DNA of 64,000 nucleotides from JBOZRQ01 sp050789255 (GCA_050789255.1 JBOZRQ010000054.1:1-64000), one strand, 5' to 3'; numbered from the stretch's first letter, positions 42,992 to 50,625 are shown. Numbers and translations: made by a program. The notes: generated from the sequence alone by a model not told the origin.

Positions 42992-43028
42992 AGCAAAAAG
43001 CACCGAAGCCCGGAGGCTGCGGTGCCGT
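42992..43028 (-). terminator. Riboswitch expression-platform terminator
   Basis: On the minus strand GCACCGCAGCC pairs with GGCTTCGGTGC, followed by TTTTTGCTTT. It lies between aptamer and thiT, so TPP binding would end transcription. Confidence 0.85.
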
Positions 43029-43043
43029 TGTGGCGTTCGCAGG

Positions 43044-43136
43044 TCCACGCTTCCCTCCGCCGGTATTACCCGGATCAGGTGTAAGGGTCCCGGGCATGTT
43101 CCCGGTTCTCAGCCGCTTTCGGCGGCTCCCCTAGCG
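43044..43136 (-). promoter_or_regulatory. TPP (thiamine pyrophosphate) riboswitch
   Basis: On the minus strand the conserved THI-box elements occur in order: CTAGGGGAGC, GGCTGAGAACCGGGA, ACCCTTACACCTGATCCGGG, then TAATACCGGCGGAGGGAAG. The terminator follows at 43026 and thiT after that. Confidence 0.95.
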
Positions 43137-43165
43137 GTGTGTTCGCTTGTTGTGTGCTCGTCCTC

Positions 43166-43195
43166 ATTATATGACCGCGCCCAGAGAAAATGCAA
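43166..43195 (-). promoter_or_regulatory. Promoter TTGCAT-18-TATAAT of the thiT riboswitch transcript
   Basis: On the minus strand, -35 TTGCAT at 43195-43190 and -10 TATAAT at 43171-43166, about 30 bp before the aptamer. Confidence 0.75.
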
Positions 43196-43268
43196 TCCTA
43201 GCATAGGCGGCTATCTCTGGTGGCACTGTATGAATGGAAGTTGTCTGTCTTGGGAAAGGAGCCGTTCC

Positions 43269-43949
43269 ATGGCAAAACGGTTAACAGCCGGGTGTCTCTT
43301 GCTTCTGCTCCTCATCTCCCTCTTCCCCTGGCACGCGCAGGCGCAATCGCGCGCCACCCTGCGCTGGGGCAGCACGGGCAGCGACGTGCGTTTTGCTCAG
43401 CAGCGATTGAAGGCCTGGGGCTACTACCGGGGCGCCGTCGATGGCGTCTACGGACCGCTGATGTACGCCGCCGTCATCCGCATCCAGCGTAAGTATGGCT
43501 TGACGCAGGACGGCGTGGTCGGGCCGTCTACGTGGGCTCTCCTGGGTGAGACTGTAGCCCGGGCGCCCAGTGGCGGGGGGGCGAGCGGCGTCACCCGGGT
43601 CGACGATCTGACCCTGCTCGCCATGGTGACCTCCGCAGAGGCCAGGGGTGAGCCCTACGAAGGGCAGGTGGCCGTAGCTGCGGTGATTCTGAACCGGGTC
43701 CGGGACCCTCGCTTCCCCAATACCCTGGCTGGGGTGGTCTATCAGGCACACGCCTTCGAGTCGGTCTCCAACGGCCAGATCTATGTGCCTGTCGCCGCCA
43801 GCGCCCGGCGGGCCGCCCGTGATGCCATGAACGGCTGGGATCCCACTGGCGGCTCCGTATTCTTCTGGAACCCGTCGAAGGCTGTGAGCAAGTGGATCTG
43901 GTCGCGGCCCGTTATCCGGCGGATTGGCAACCACGTCTTTGCGAAGTAA
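43269..43949 (+). CDS. sleB: Spore cortex-lytic enzyme SleB
   Basis: A 226-residue protein. It has a signal peptide (RLTAGCLLLLLLISLFPWHA, cleavage near AQA). A peptidoglycan-binding domain covers about residues 32-92 (WGSTGSDVRFAQQRLKAWGY, then GLTQDGVVGPSTWALLG). The SleB lytic domain is about 112-226, with the catalytic Glu in VTSAEARGEPYEGQVAVAAV and the end RRIGNHVFAK. It is a lytic transglycosylase for cortex muramic-lactam during germination. AAAGGAG precedes the ATG. ypeB follows at 13 nt, the standard operon. Confidence 0.96.
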   Translation: MAKRLTAGCLLLLLLISLFPWHAQAQSRATLRWGSTGSDVRFAQQRLKAWGYYRGAVDGVYGPLMYAAVIRIQRKYGLTQDGVVGPSTWALLGETVARAPSGGGASGVTRVDDLTLLAMVTSAEARGEPYEGQVAVAAVILNRVRDPRFPNTLAGVVYQAHAFESVSNGQIYVPVAASARRAARDAMNGWDPTGGSVFFWNPSKAVSKWIWSRPVIRRIGNHVFAK

Positions 43950-43962
43950 GGGGGGTAAGTCC

Positions 43963-45363
43963 ATGCGGAGAGCCTACTGGATGGTCCCGGCAGGCGTCGT
44001 GGCAGCCGTGGCGCTGGCACTGTGGGCCAGCTGGACGTGGCGCCTGAACGGCGAGGCCCGCGCCCTGGCCTTCCAGCTGGAGGCCGAGCGCCAGCGGAAC
44101 TTTGCCAACATGGCCTACCACGTGGAGCAGATCCAGTCCTTGCTCGGCAAAGGGCTGGCGGCGGGCAGCGTCCGCCAGAACATGCGCTACATGGGCGACG
44201 TCCATCACCATGCGCAGATGGCGGTCAGCAGCTTCACGGCGCTCCCCCTCCCCGCCGAGGTGCAGGCGACCACCGGGAAGTTCCTCCAGCAGGTCGGCGA
44301 CCTGGCGCTCTCGACCCTGCGGAACGAGGCGGCCGGCCGGGACCTGGACGCCCGCGGCCGCGCTGAGCTCGCCCGCCTGAAGGGTGAGTCCCAGCAGCTG
44401 AGCGCCCAGCTGCAAGTGATCGCCGCCTCCTACGGGGAGGGGCGGCACCGCTGGGCCCCGGCGCCGCAGTTCAGCTGGGCTGCCCTCCTCGGGCGGGCGC
44501 CCCTCACGCCCGCCAAGCCGGGCGACACCCAGGCGCAGGCTCCGGCGAGCATGGTGGCAGGCGGCTGGGAGCAGGTTGGAGTCTCCATGGAGAAGCTCCC
44601 GGTCCTCCTCTACGACGGCCCGTTCTCGGACCACGTCGACAAACGGACACCCGCCATGTCGGGCGCCCCCGTCAGCCAAGAGGAGGCCGTCGGGCGAATC
44701 ACCCGCTTTGTGCCGAATGCCGCCCAGGTTGGCGTTCTGGGTGTAAGCGAGGTGCAGAACAACCTGCCCGCGTGGTCGTTTCAGCTCGGCCCCGCCGGCG
44801 GAGCATACACCGCCACGGTCGACATTACCAAGAACGGCGGGCATCTCCTGCAATACCTCAACAGCCGCCTGACCGGCCAGGCCGTCATCAACCTGGACCG
44901 GGCAAAGGCTCTGGGGCTGCAATACCTGGCGCAGGTCGGTTACTCAGGCATGGCCGCAACCTATGGCCAGGTGGCAGAAGGCGCCGCGACGATCGCTTAC
45001 GCCTATGAGGAGAGCGGCATCATGGTCTACCCGGACCAGATAAAGCTCAAAGTAGCCCTCGACACCGGAGAGATCCTGGCCGTCGACACCCGCCAGTACT
45101 TAATGAGCCACCACCAGCGCACGCTGGGCACCCCGTCCATCAGCGCCGCCATGGCCGAAGCCCAGGTCAACCCCGACCTGACGATCCAGCGAGTCCGCCT
45201 GGCAGTCATCCCCAACCAATCCGGCACCGGCGAAATCCTCACCTACGAATTCCTGACGAACCTGGGCAACGACACCTACCTGGTCTACATCAACGCCAAC
45301 ACCGGTTCGGAGGAACAAATCCTGCAGCAAGTCAACACCGACGGAGGCACCTTCGCGCTCTAA
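43963..45363 (+). CDS. ypeB: Germination protein YpeB
   Basis: A 466-residue protein with an N-terminal membrane anchor (MVPAGVVAAVALALWASWTW). A helical region (HVEQIQSLLGKGLAAGSVRQ) and C-terminal PepSY-like repeats follow (VSQEEAVGRITRFV, NLDRAKALGLQYLAQVGYSG, ISAAMAEAQVNPDLTIQRVR). YpeB is needed to place and protect SleB in the spore. It starts at ATG 43963 after a GGGGGG run. A structured noncoding element begins about 60 nt after its stop. Confidence 0.95.
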   Translation: MRRAYWMVPAGVVAAVALALWASWTWRLNGEARALAFQLEAERQRNFANMAYHVEQIQSLLGKGLAAGSVRQNMRYMGDVHHHAQMAVSSFTALPLPAEVQATTGKFLQQVGDLALSTLRNEAAGRDLDARGRAELARLKGESQQLSAQLQVIAASYGEGRHRWAPAPQFSWAALLGRAPLTPAKPGDTQAQAPASMVAGGWEQVGVSMEKLPVLLYDGPFSDHVDKRTPAMSGAPVSQEEAVGRITRFVPNAAQVGVLGVSEVQNNLPAWSFQLGPAGGAYTATVDITKNGGHLLQYLNSRLTGQAVINLDRAKALGLQYLAQVGYSGMAATYGQVAEGAATIAYAYEESGIMVYPDQIKLKVALDTGEILAVDTRQYLMSHHQRTLGTPSISAAMAEAQVNPDLTIQRVRLAVIPNQSGTGEILTYEFLTNLGNDTYLVYINANTGSEEQILQQVNTDGGTFAL

Positions 45364-45422
45364 GGCGCCAAAATATAAGATCGCCTGGAAGGGCGGCCAG
45401 GCAAACCGCAACCGGCAGCCGA

Positions 45423-45661
45423 CGCATAAGGGACGCCCGCGGCATCCATCGGCGACCTACAAAGCGGCGCCCGATGGAGACGTACCCGCGGAGGCGGCCG
45501 AGGGAGGAAACTCCGGGATTTCGTCCGACTACCACGTTGATAATTCAGGGTCGGACAAATCACGGAGTTTCCGACCGAGCAAGGACGTTGGCGCCGACCC
45601 GCCCACCGGGCGCCGCGTCATTCCTGCTACGGAGCCGATGAAGCAGCGGCTCCCTTATGCG
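45423..45661 (+). ncRNA. Structured repeat element, copy 1
   Basis: Nested complementary arms: P1 CGCATAAGGGA (45423-45433) with TCCCTTATGCG (45651-45661); P2 CATCGGC (45447-45453) with GCCGATG (45634-45640); P3 GCGGCGCCCG (45464-45473) with CGGGCGCCGC (45607-45616); and inner GGAAACTCCG (45506-45515) with CGGAGTTTCC (45563-45572) plus GTCCGA/TCGGAC. Unpaired joints GACCTACAAA and CATTCCTGCTACGGA recur nearly unchanged in the copy at 59677. It could be a noncoding RNA or a foldback mobile element. Confidence 0.6.
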
Positions 45662-45686
45662 CCGGGTGCCTGACGAAGAGGGAAAG

Positions 45687-45724
45687 CAAATGACCGCCCC
45701 CCGAAGAAGAGGGCGGTCATTATA
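45687..45724 (-). terminator. Hairpin terminator of the 61-residue gene
   Basis: AATGACCGCCC / GGGCGGTCATT is an 11-bp stem. On the minus strand it is followed by TTGCTTTCC. The stretch 45725-45860 shows no gene. Confidence 0.6.
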
Positions 45725-45860
45725 TTCGCCGTTCACCCGGTCGGCCCACTGGGTACGAATCGAAGTCCAGCGCCCGTCCGCAGACTGTGGCATCCTCTCC
45801 GAAGTCGCTGTGCGCCAGGGCCGGGCTTGATGCATCATATGGGCACCAGGCCGCATTCCG

Positions 45861-46046
45861 TTACCGCCGTCTTGCTCCCTGGCGTCCCCTGCTGTGCGTC
45901 TGGGTCTCCAGCTCTCTGATCTTGTCAGCAGAAAGGCCGTAGGCCTCCAGGTTGTTCGGGTCGATCCCGATCTCGCTGGCCACCTCCTGGCCGAAACGCT
46001 GCAGATCGAACCCCCGCGCAGTTGGCTTCGCCGTTTGCTCTGCCAC
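45861..46046 (-). CDS. 61-residue small protein
   Basis: GTG at 46046 with AGGAGGTG about 8 nt upstream. The middle LQRFGQEVASEIGIDPNNLE recalls the first helix of alpha/beta small acid-soluble spore proteins (KYEVAxEIG), but the second conserved half of that family is missing, and the tail is basic (HSRGRQGARRR). A truncated or divergent spore protein is possible; otherwise unknown. Confidence 0.6.
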   Translation of the reverse strand: MAEQTAKPTARGFDLQRFGQEVASEIGIDPNNLEAYGLSADKIRELETQTHSRGRQGARRR

Positions 46047-46396
46047 GTTCGTACACCTCCTGCATGGGTTACGCTAGTAGTCTGTCCATGAAGGTAACCT
46101 TTATGACCGATTCCGGTCTACCAAGTTGAGGGGATTTTTCGACGGGAATCACTTGAACAATATTGACATGAGTTAGGTACAGAACTACAATAAAGCCATC
46201 CCCACCGGTTGTGAAAGTGTTCACATTCCATGAACGCATACCCATCATAACTGGCGGGCATACACGAAGTCTCCTTAATCCCCACCCCACCGCGTGATGC
46301 GGCCGGGGAGACCGTCCCCCCATGCGGTCTCCCCACAGAACCTCACCCCATACCCCTAAGCAAGAAACCTCCTTCCCCAGGGAGGTTTCTTGCGTT
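46047..46396. other. Noncoding stretch with two hairpins
   Basis: No supported gene. GGGGAGACCG / CGGTCTCCCC forms a hairpin at about 46304-46334. CAAGAAACCTCC / GGGAGGTTTCTTG at about 46362-46394 is a strong stem just past the minus-strand gene at 46397 and likely its terminator. The GC content here is visibly lower than elsewhere. Confidence 0.5.
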
Positions 46397-46804
46397 CTAC
46401 CGGTCCGCTCGACGCTGGCGGTACTTATCGACCGCAACGCGGGCAGCCTGACCGAACAGAACGCCCGGAATGGCCCGAAACAGACCTTCCACAAGCAACC
46501 GCCACACACCGGGACCTACAATATAGAGAACCAGGCCGTTAACGGCACCAATGGTCGTCGACCAGAATGCGTTGGCGTGCCAAACAGTAATCGCCAGGAT
46601 TGGGACTGCAAGCAGGGCGAGGGCCATCACAATAACCGACCACCGGGCGGGCAGTTTGCGGGGCAAGGGCGATGAGCCCACGGAGCCGAGCTCCCTGGCG
46701 TCGGCCAGTTGCAGTTGCAGGTCCTGCAGATCGTCCCGCAGTTTTCGATTTTCGGCCTGCAGGGCTTCCACAGCGGCCTCCAGCTTCGCCAGTCGGCTCT
46801 CCAA
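46397..46804 (-). CDS. Small membrane protein with N-terminal coiled coil
   Basis: A 135-residue protein. Residues 1-40 are a Leu-zipper-like coiled coil (RLAKLEAAVEALQAENRKLR). Two hydrophobic helices follow (WSVIVMALALLAVPILAITV and AVNGLVLYIVGPGVWRLLVE) and a basic tail ends it. It may oligomerise at the membrane. The start is the second TTG (46804), 6 nt after GGGGAG; the frame is open further upstream but AT-rich and without a good SD. The function is unknown. Confidence 0.65.
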   Translation of the reverse strand: MESRLAKLEAAVEALQAENRKLRDDLQDLQLQLADARELGSVGSSPLPRKLPARWSVIVMALALLAVPILAITVWHANAFWSTTIGAVNGLVLYIVGPGVWRLLVEGLFRAIPGVLFGQAARVAVDKYRQRRADR

Positions 46805-46935
46805 CAAACTCTCCCCTTTACGGCTCTTGAACGTCGCTTTAACATTCGAGAAGGTATTCGCTCTTCCTGCCCACAAAGTATGCACCAATAATAACCTTTC
46901 GGTCAGGAAACGCGAACCTTTTGTACTAGTCATCT

Positions 46936-46999
46936 CGTCTTTATGGCAGGCGACCATAAACAGTGAGAGGACCGTACAGCGTACGGCCCTCCCTTTTTT
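46936..46999 (+). ncRNA. Possible small RNA ending in an intrinsic terminator
   Basis: Two tandem hairpins: TTTATGG-CAGGCGA-CCATAAA (46940-46960) and GAGGACCGTAC-AGC-GTACGGCCCTC (46967-46991), the latter followed by CCTTTTTT. The T-run is on the plus strand, yet no plus-strand gene precedes it. Either a short plus transcript ends here, or it shields the convergent small gene. The promoter is not identified. Confidence 0.3.
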
Positions 47000-47154
47000 C
47001 AGGTCACCCGGACCCAACGGGTCTCCTGGCCGGTCTGAGGGCAGACGCCGAAGCACTCGCCATCGGCGTAGTATTGTTTGGCCCCGGCCTCGGAAACATA
47101 GGTACCGTCCCTTTTGCAGCTTTCGCCAGTGCAGCCTCTGGGCTGTTCGGTCAT
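46999..47154 (-). CDS. 51-residue Cys-rich zinc-ribbon-like protein
   Basis: ATG at 47154 with GGAGGTG about 8 nt upstream. The four Cys occur as GCTGESCKRDGTYVSE and YADGECFGVCPQTGQ, giving C-x4-C and C-x3-C pairs that could hold a zinc ion, followed by a strand ending RWVRVT. It is a small treble-clef or ribbon-type protein of unknown role. Confidence 0.65.
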   Translation of the reverse strand: MTEQPRGCTGESCKRDGTYVSEAGAKQYYADGECFGVCPQTGQETRWVRVT

Positions 47155-47388
47155 CTGATTGCACCTCCGCCGTTAGGATGCACGGCAACCGAATCATTCA
47201 CACCACTTATACTTACGAAACACGCAAGTTGTGTTTTCTTCTACCAAACCTTATTGACTGCAGTAAAACAAAATGATACCTTGGGTTTAGCCCCAGAAAA
47301 CGAAGTTACTTGATACATAACTCCTATTGTGCAAGGGAGAGGCAACTTTGGCCGCTAGGCGGCGTTGCCGGTACTAGGAGGGGAACAT

Positions 47389-48075
47389 ATGAAGGGCTCG
47401 AATTTGGCTCTGTCTGAAGCTCCGGTTGCCCGGATTCCTTCGCCCCGGCCGCACCCTATGGCTGTTCCGACCGACGAGGAACTGGTAAGCGCATACCTGC
47501 GCGGCAGCAAGGCCGCGTTCGATGAAATTGTCCGCCGCTACGAAGACCGGCTCTACCGGCTTTCCTTCCGTATGCTGGGCAACCATCACGACGCCCTCGA
47601 CGCCGTTCAAGAGATCCTGCTCAAGCTCCTCGCCGCGCTGCCCAAGTTCCAGGGCCGTTCCCGGTTCGGGACCTGGCTCTACCGCCTGGCCGCTAACACC
47701 TGCCTCGATATTCGCCGCAAGCGAGGACGTACCTCGGCGGAGTCGCTTGAGAATACGCTCGAGCATTCGCCCGGCGCTTCGCTCACCTTCCTCGACGAAA
47801 CCGATCACGATAACCCCGACATTTATGTCGAGCAGCAGTACCGCGAGCAGTTGGTCCGGGCTGCGCTGGAGCAGTTGCCCGAGAGCCAGCGGCGCCTCCT
47901 GGAGCTGCGGGACCTCGAGGATCTCTCCAACAGTCAGGTCGCTTCAATCCTCGGCATTGAGGTTGGCGCCTTGAAGGCCCGGCTACACCGGGCGCGTCAG
48001 GCCCTCAAGCGGGTGCTGGACGGCGGCGTGCTCGTACCCGGGTACACCACCGCCACCTCCGCAGACATCCTGTAG
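47389..48075 (+). CDS. ECF-type sigma factor, paralogue of the one at 994
   Basis: A 228-residue sigma-70 protein. An unusual extra N-terminus of about 35 residues (Pro/Ser-rich) precedes region 2 (FDEIVRRYEDRLYRLSFRML, then DALDAVQEILLKLLAALPKF, FGTWLYRLAANTCLDIRRKR). Region 4 is LPESQRRLLELRDLEDLSNS, then QVASILGIEVGALKARLHRA. Regions 2 and 4 are clearly related to the factor at 994. AGGAGGGG precedes the ATG. It is followed after exactly 17 nt by an XRE-cupin gene, as in the first copy. No anti-sigma gene is next to it. Confidence 0.93.
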   Translation: MKGSNLALSEAPVARIPSPRPHPMAVPTDEELVSAYLRGSKAAFDEIVRRYEDRLYRLSFRMLGNHHDALDAVQEILLKLLAALPKFQGRSRFGTWLYRLAANTCLDIRRKRGRTSAESLENTLEHSPGASLTFLDETDHDNPDIYVEQQYREQLVRAALEQLPESQRRLLELRDLEDLSNSQVASILGIEVGALKARLHRARQALKRVLDGGVLVPGYTTATSADIL

Positions 48076-48092
48076 AGGAGAGGAAAACACCC

Positions 48093-48692
48093 ATGTCGTT
48101 GGGTACCCGTATCCGCCAGACCCGCAACCAGAAGGCGATCACCCTGCAGGAACTGTCGGACCGGAGCGGTCTCTCCAAGGGCTTCATCTGCCAGTTGGAG
48201 AACGACAAGGCCTCCCCGTCGCTGCAGGCGCTGGAGAAACTCGCGGGCAGTCTCGGGGTGCCCATAGCCTACCTCTTCCTGACCCCCGAAGAGAAGATCC
48301 ACGTGGTGCGGGAGAGCGAGCGGCAGGAATACCGGGTCGGGCCCGAAGGGCTTTCGGGACACCTGCTGTCAGCCAATCGCCGCAGCCTGAAAATGATGAT
48401 TCTCGAGCTCCCGCCCGGAGCGAGCACCGGCGGCGAAAGCCACGTGCACGAGGGCGAGGAGTGCCATCTGGTCATCGCCGGCACGGTCAAGTACACCCAG
48501 GGAAGCGAATCGGTCGTGCTGAAGGCCGGCGATTCTCTGCACTGGAACGGGTGGGTCCCTCACCGGGTGGAGAACTGCGGCGATACCGTCGCCAAGGTGC
48601 TGTGCGCTACCTCCGGAACCATGGAGGATATGCTGGAATGCAATGAGTGCGACGAGGCACTGCAGGCGGAAGGCCTGCTTGCCCGGGAATAA
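48093..48692 (+). CDS. XRE-family regulator with cupin domain, paralogue of the one at 1557
   Basis: A 199-residue protein. The HTH is ITLQELSDRSGLSKGFICQL, then ENDKASPSLQALEKLAGSLG. The cupin is GGESHVHEGEECHLVIAGTV, then GDSLHWNGWVPHRVEN. Identity with the copy at 1557 is high in both domains. The extra C-terminal tail carries two Cys (MLECNECDEALQ), absent from the first copy, which might bind metal. GAGGAGAGG precedes the ATG. It is probably coupled to the sigma gene. Confidence 0.93.
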   Translation: MSLGTRIRQTRNQKAITLQELSDRSGLSKGFICQLENDKASPSLQALEKLAGSLGVPIAYLFLTPEEKIHVVRESERQEYRVGPEGLSGHLLSANRRSLKMMILELPPGASTGGESHVHEGEECHLVIAGTVKYTQGSESVVLKAGDSLHWNGWVPHRVENCGDTVAKVLCATSGTMEDMLECNECDEALQAEGLLARE

Positions 48693-48695
48693 AAG

Positions 48696-48728
48696 AAAGG
48701 CGGCAAGGGGGTTACCCTGCCGCCTTTT
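48696..48728. terminator. Bidirectional terminator between the XRE-cupin and lgt genes
   Basis: AAAGGCGGCA...TGCCGCCTTTT with an AGGGGGTTACCC apex has A/T runs on both sides. Confidence 0.85.
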
Positions 48729-49512
48729 CGGTGTGTTCCAAAGACTTGTATCGCAAAGCCATCAGCAGGGCACAGAGGGCGATGGTTCCAAGCGAGAGTA
48801 GCTGTGCGACCTTCATGCCTGCGAACTGGAGCGAGTCGGCCCGCAGGAACTCCAGGCTGAACCGGGCCAGCGAGTAGAGGGCGGCATAGACCAACACCGT
48901 GCGGCCCGCTACGTCACGCTTTGGTCTCCAAAGCAGGAGTACCGCCAGGATGGCCAGGTCAAGCAATCCCTCCAGGCCCTCCGCGGGAATCAGCTTCATC
49001 GGCCCGTAGATGGTGCCGGCGGGGGACTCAGGCGCATAGACGACCCCGAGCCACTGCGGCCACCAGGCCACCTCGGCAACAGGGCGCCCGAAGGCGTCGC
49101 CGCTCAGCAGGCAGCCGACACGGCCCAACGCCTGGCCGAGTAGCACCCCGGGCGCCAGAATGTCGAGCAGCTCCCAAATCCGGATGCGGCGCCGCCAGGC
49201 GAAGATCAGTGCGGCTATGAGCCCGCCGATGATCGAGCCCTGGATCGACATGCCGCCGTTCCAGAAGGCCAGCCGCTCCCAGGGCTTGTCCGCGTACTCA
49301 TTCCAGGTAAAGATCATCTCCCAGATGCGGGCGCCGGCGATACCGGCGAAGACCAGCCAGGTGGAGAGATCGAGCAGGGCGTTCTGGTAGGCCTGACCCT
49401 TGTGGGCTGACCGCCGCTGGACCAGCCACACGCCGCCCAGGATGCCCAGGATGATCATGACGTTCTCCCAGTGCAGGGTGTACCAGGGGGTTTGCAACGC
49501 TACAGGATGCAC
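48712..49512 (-). CDS. lgt: Prolipoprotein diacylglyceryl transferase
   Basis: A 266-residue protein with about seven membrane helices. The Lgt signature reads GRVGCLLSGDAFGRP and the upstream block is WNGGMSIQGSIIGGLIAALI. E. coli Lgt has His103 in SFHGG at this point; here it is Gln (SIQGS). It moves diacylglycerol from phosphatidylglycerol to the lipobox Cys of lipoproteins, such as the one at 32301. The start is GTG at 49512 with GGAGGA 7 nt upstream. Confidence 0.93.
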   Translation of the reverse strand: MHPVALQTPWYTLHWENVMIILGILGGVWLVQRRSAHKGQAYQNALLDLSTWLVFAGIAGARIWEMIFTWNEYADKPWERLAFWNGGMSIQGSIIGGLIAALIFAWRRRIRIWELLDILAPGVLLGQALGRVGCLLSGDAFGRPVAEVAWWPQWLGVVYAPESPAGTIYGPMKLIPAEGLEGLLDLAILAVLLLWRPKRDVAGRTVLVYAALYSLARFSLEFLRADSLQFAGMKVAQLLSLGTIALCALLMALRYKSLEHTEKAAG

Positions 49513-49581
49513 GGGTATTCCTCCGCAGTGCAAATTCGGCGCACACATCTATGGTACCATATTGTCAGGGGGGCAAAGCAA

Positions 49582-49917
49582 ATGGCGGCAAAATGGGTGT
49601 ATGTAGTACTGGTGCGGGAGAAGGGGCTCTTCCTGGTGGAGCCCGTGGAGGGCATGAGCCAGGGCGCCGCCGTCGAGGCCGCCCTGGGCATGAAGGGCGG
49701 CTACTCAGCCGGCAAGGTGAGCGTGGACCTGCCGGACGGCGCCGATGAGGCCTGGGTCGCCTGGGTGGAGGGGCAAGGGCCGAACGATCAGCCCTACTTC
49801 CTCTTCCACGCCTTCGACCCCACCCTGAGCGAGGAGCAGGTAGAGGCGATTCTCAAGGAGCGCGGCGAGGAGCCGCTCAAGCTGAACCGGTCGCAGGTGT
49901 ATCGACCAGAAGCCTAG
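49582..49917 (+). CDS. Conserved-looking small cytoplasmic protein, unknown
   Basis: A 111-residue acidic protein: KWVYVVLVREKGLFLVEPVE, then AAVEAALGMKGGYSAGKVSV, PYFLFHAFDPTLSEEQVEAI and LKERGEEPLKLNRSQVYRPE. Alternating beta and helix suggest a small ferredoxin-like fold. No motif is recognised. GGGGGG lies 8 nt before the ATG. It is divergent from lgt and ends at a terminator. Confidence 0.75.
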   Translation: MAAKWVYVVLVREKGLFLVEPVEGMSQGAAVEAALGMKGGYSAGKVSVDLPDGADEAWVAWVEGQGPNDQPYFLFHAFDPTLSEEQVEAILKERGEEPLKLNRSQVYRPEA

Positions 49918-49918
49918 T

Positions 49919-49950
49919 ACACACCCCGGGAGTATGAGCCCGGGGTGTTC
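49919..49950. terminator. Hairpin terminator
   Basis: ACACCCCGGG-AGTATGAG-CCCGGGGTGT is a perfect 10-bp stem 2 nt after the stop of the gene at 49582. Confidence 0.75.
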
Positions 49951-50011
49951 GTATGAGTTTTCCGGCTTTGTCGCGGCCGTGAACCGAAGCGCTCCGCCGT
50001 GTGAATATAGG

Positions 50012-50038
50012 GTACCGGTACATAAACGAGCGCTCGTT
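50012..50038. promoter_or_regulatory. Tandem palindromes upstream of an ECF sigma gene
   Basis: GTACCGGTAC (50012-50021) and AACGAGCGCTCGTT (50025-50038) lie side by side, 20 bp before the SD. They may be an operator or form the untranslated leader fold. Confidence 0.4.
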
Positions 50039-50058
50039 GAACGAAGGAGTCCTGATGT

Positions 50059-50625
50059 ATGGATGAACAGGCGCTAATCCAGCGGGCTTTGCGCGGTGAC
50101 GCCGCCGCTTTCGAGCAGCTGGTGACGCCGTACCTCGCTGTCGCCTATCGTACGGCTTACCTGATCACCCGGTCTGACGATGGCGCCCAGGAGGCGGTCC
50201 AGGAAGGGCTGATTGAGGTCTATCAAAGCCTTGGCGGCTTTCGGCCCGGCGCCCCTTTCCGGCCCTGGTTTATGAAGATCGTCGTGCACCGGGCGCTGAA
50301 CCAGCACCGGCGGGGGCGCAAGCTGGTGCCGCTTGACGAAGCGCCGGAACTCGTATCCGACCCCGGGGAGAGCCCAGAGAGCGGCGTGGTGGATGCAGAG
50401 CACCGAGAGAGCATTTGGAACGCTGTGCAGGAACTGGCCCCCGATCATCGGGCAGTGGTCGTGCTCCACTACTACCAGGATTTCTCCGTTTCCGATATTG
50501 CTGCCATGCTGGAGATCGCCGAAGGTACGGTGAAGTCCCGCCTGCACACTGCCCGGCGGCGCATAGGGCGAACCCTTGAAGCTGAGTCGCCGAACTCCGT
50601 AGTCCCTCAGATCGCCACCCGCTAA
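50059..50625 (+). CDS. ECF sigma factor (SigW-like group)
   Basis: A 188-residue protein. Region 2: EQLVTPYLAVAYRTAYLITR, then DDGAQEAVQEGLIEVYQSLG and FRPWFMKIVVHRALNQHRR. Region 4: LAPDHRAVVVLHYYQDFSVS, then DIAAMLEIAEGTVKSRLHTA. AAGGAG precedes the ATG. The gene 15 nt downstream encodes a single-span membrane protein that looks like its anti-sigma factor. The target regulon is unknown. Confidence 0.94.
   Translation: MDEQALIQRALRGDAAAFEQLVTPYLAVAYRTAYLITRSDDGAQEAVQEGLIEVYQSLGGFRPGAPFRPWFMKIVVHRALNQHRRGRKLVPLDEAPELVSDPGESPESGVVDAEHRESIWNAVQELAPDHRAVVVLHYYQDFSVSDIAAMLEIAEGTVKSRLHTARRRIGRTLEAESPNSVVPQIATR

Noticed and set aside
45423..45661. Group II intron or integron attC site as explanation for the structured element
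   Set aside because: No domain V-like hairpin, no intron ORF, and no integron core sites or integrase nearby.
45560..45856. 98-codon minus-strand frame behind ypeB
   Set aside because: It crosses the structured element and a terminator hairpin, is very Arg-rich and has no SD.
45725..45860. tRNA-like GGTACGAATCGAAGTCC stretch
   Set aside because: No acceptor or anticodon stem could be folded around it.
46069..46509. 146-codon minus-strand frame
   Set aside because: It runs through two hairpins and the end of the membrane protein gene; no SD and atypical composition.
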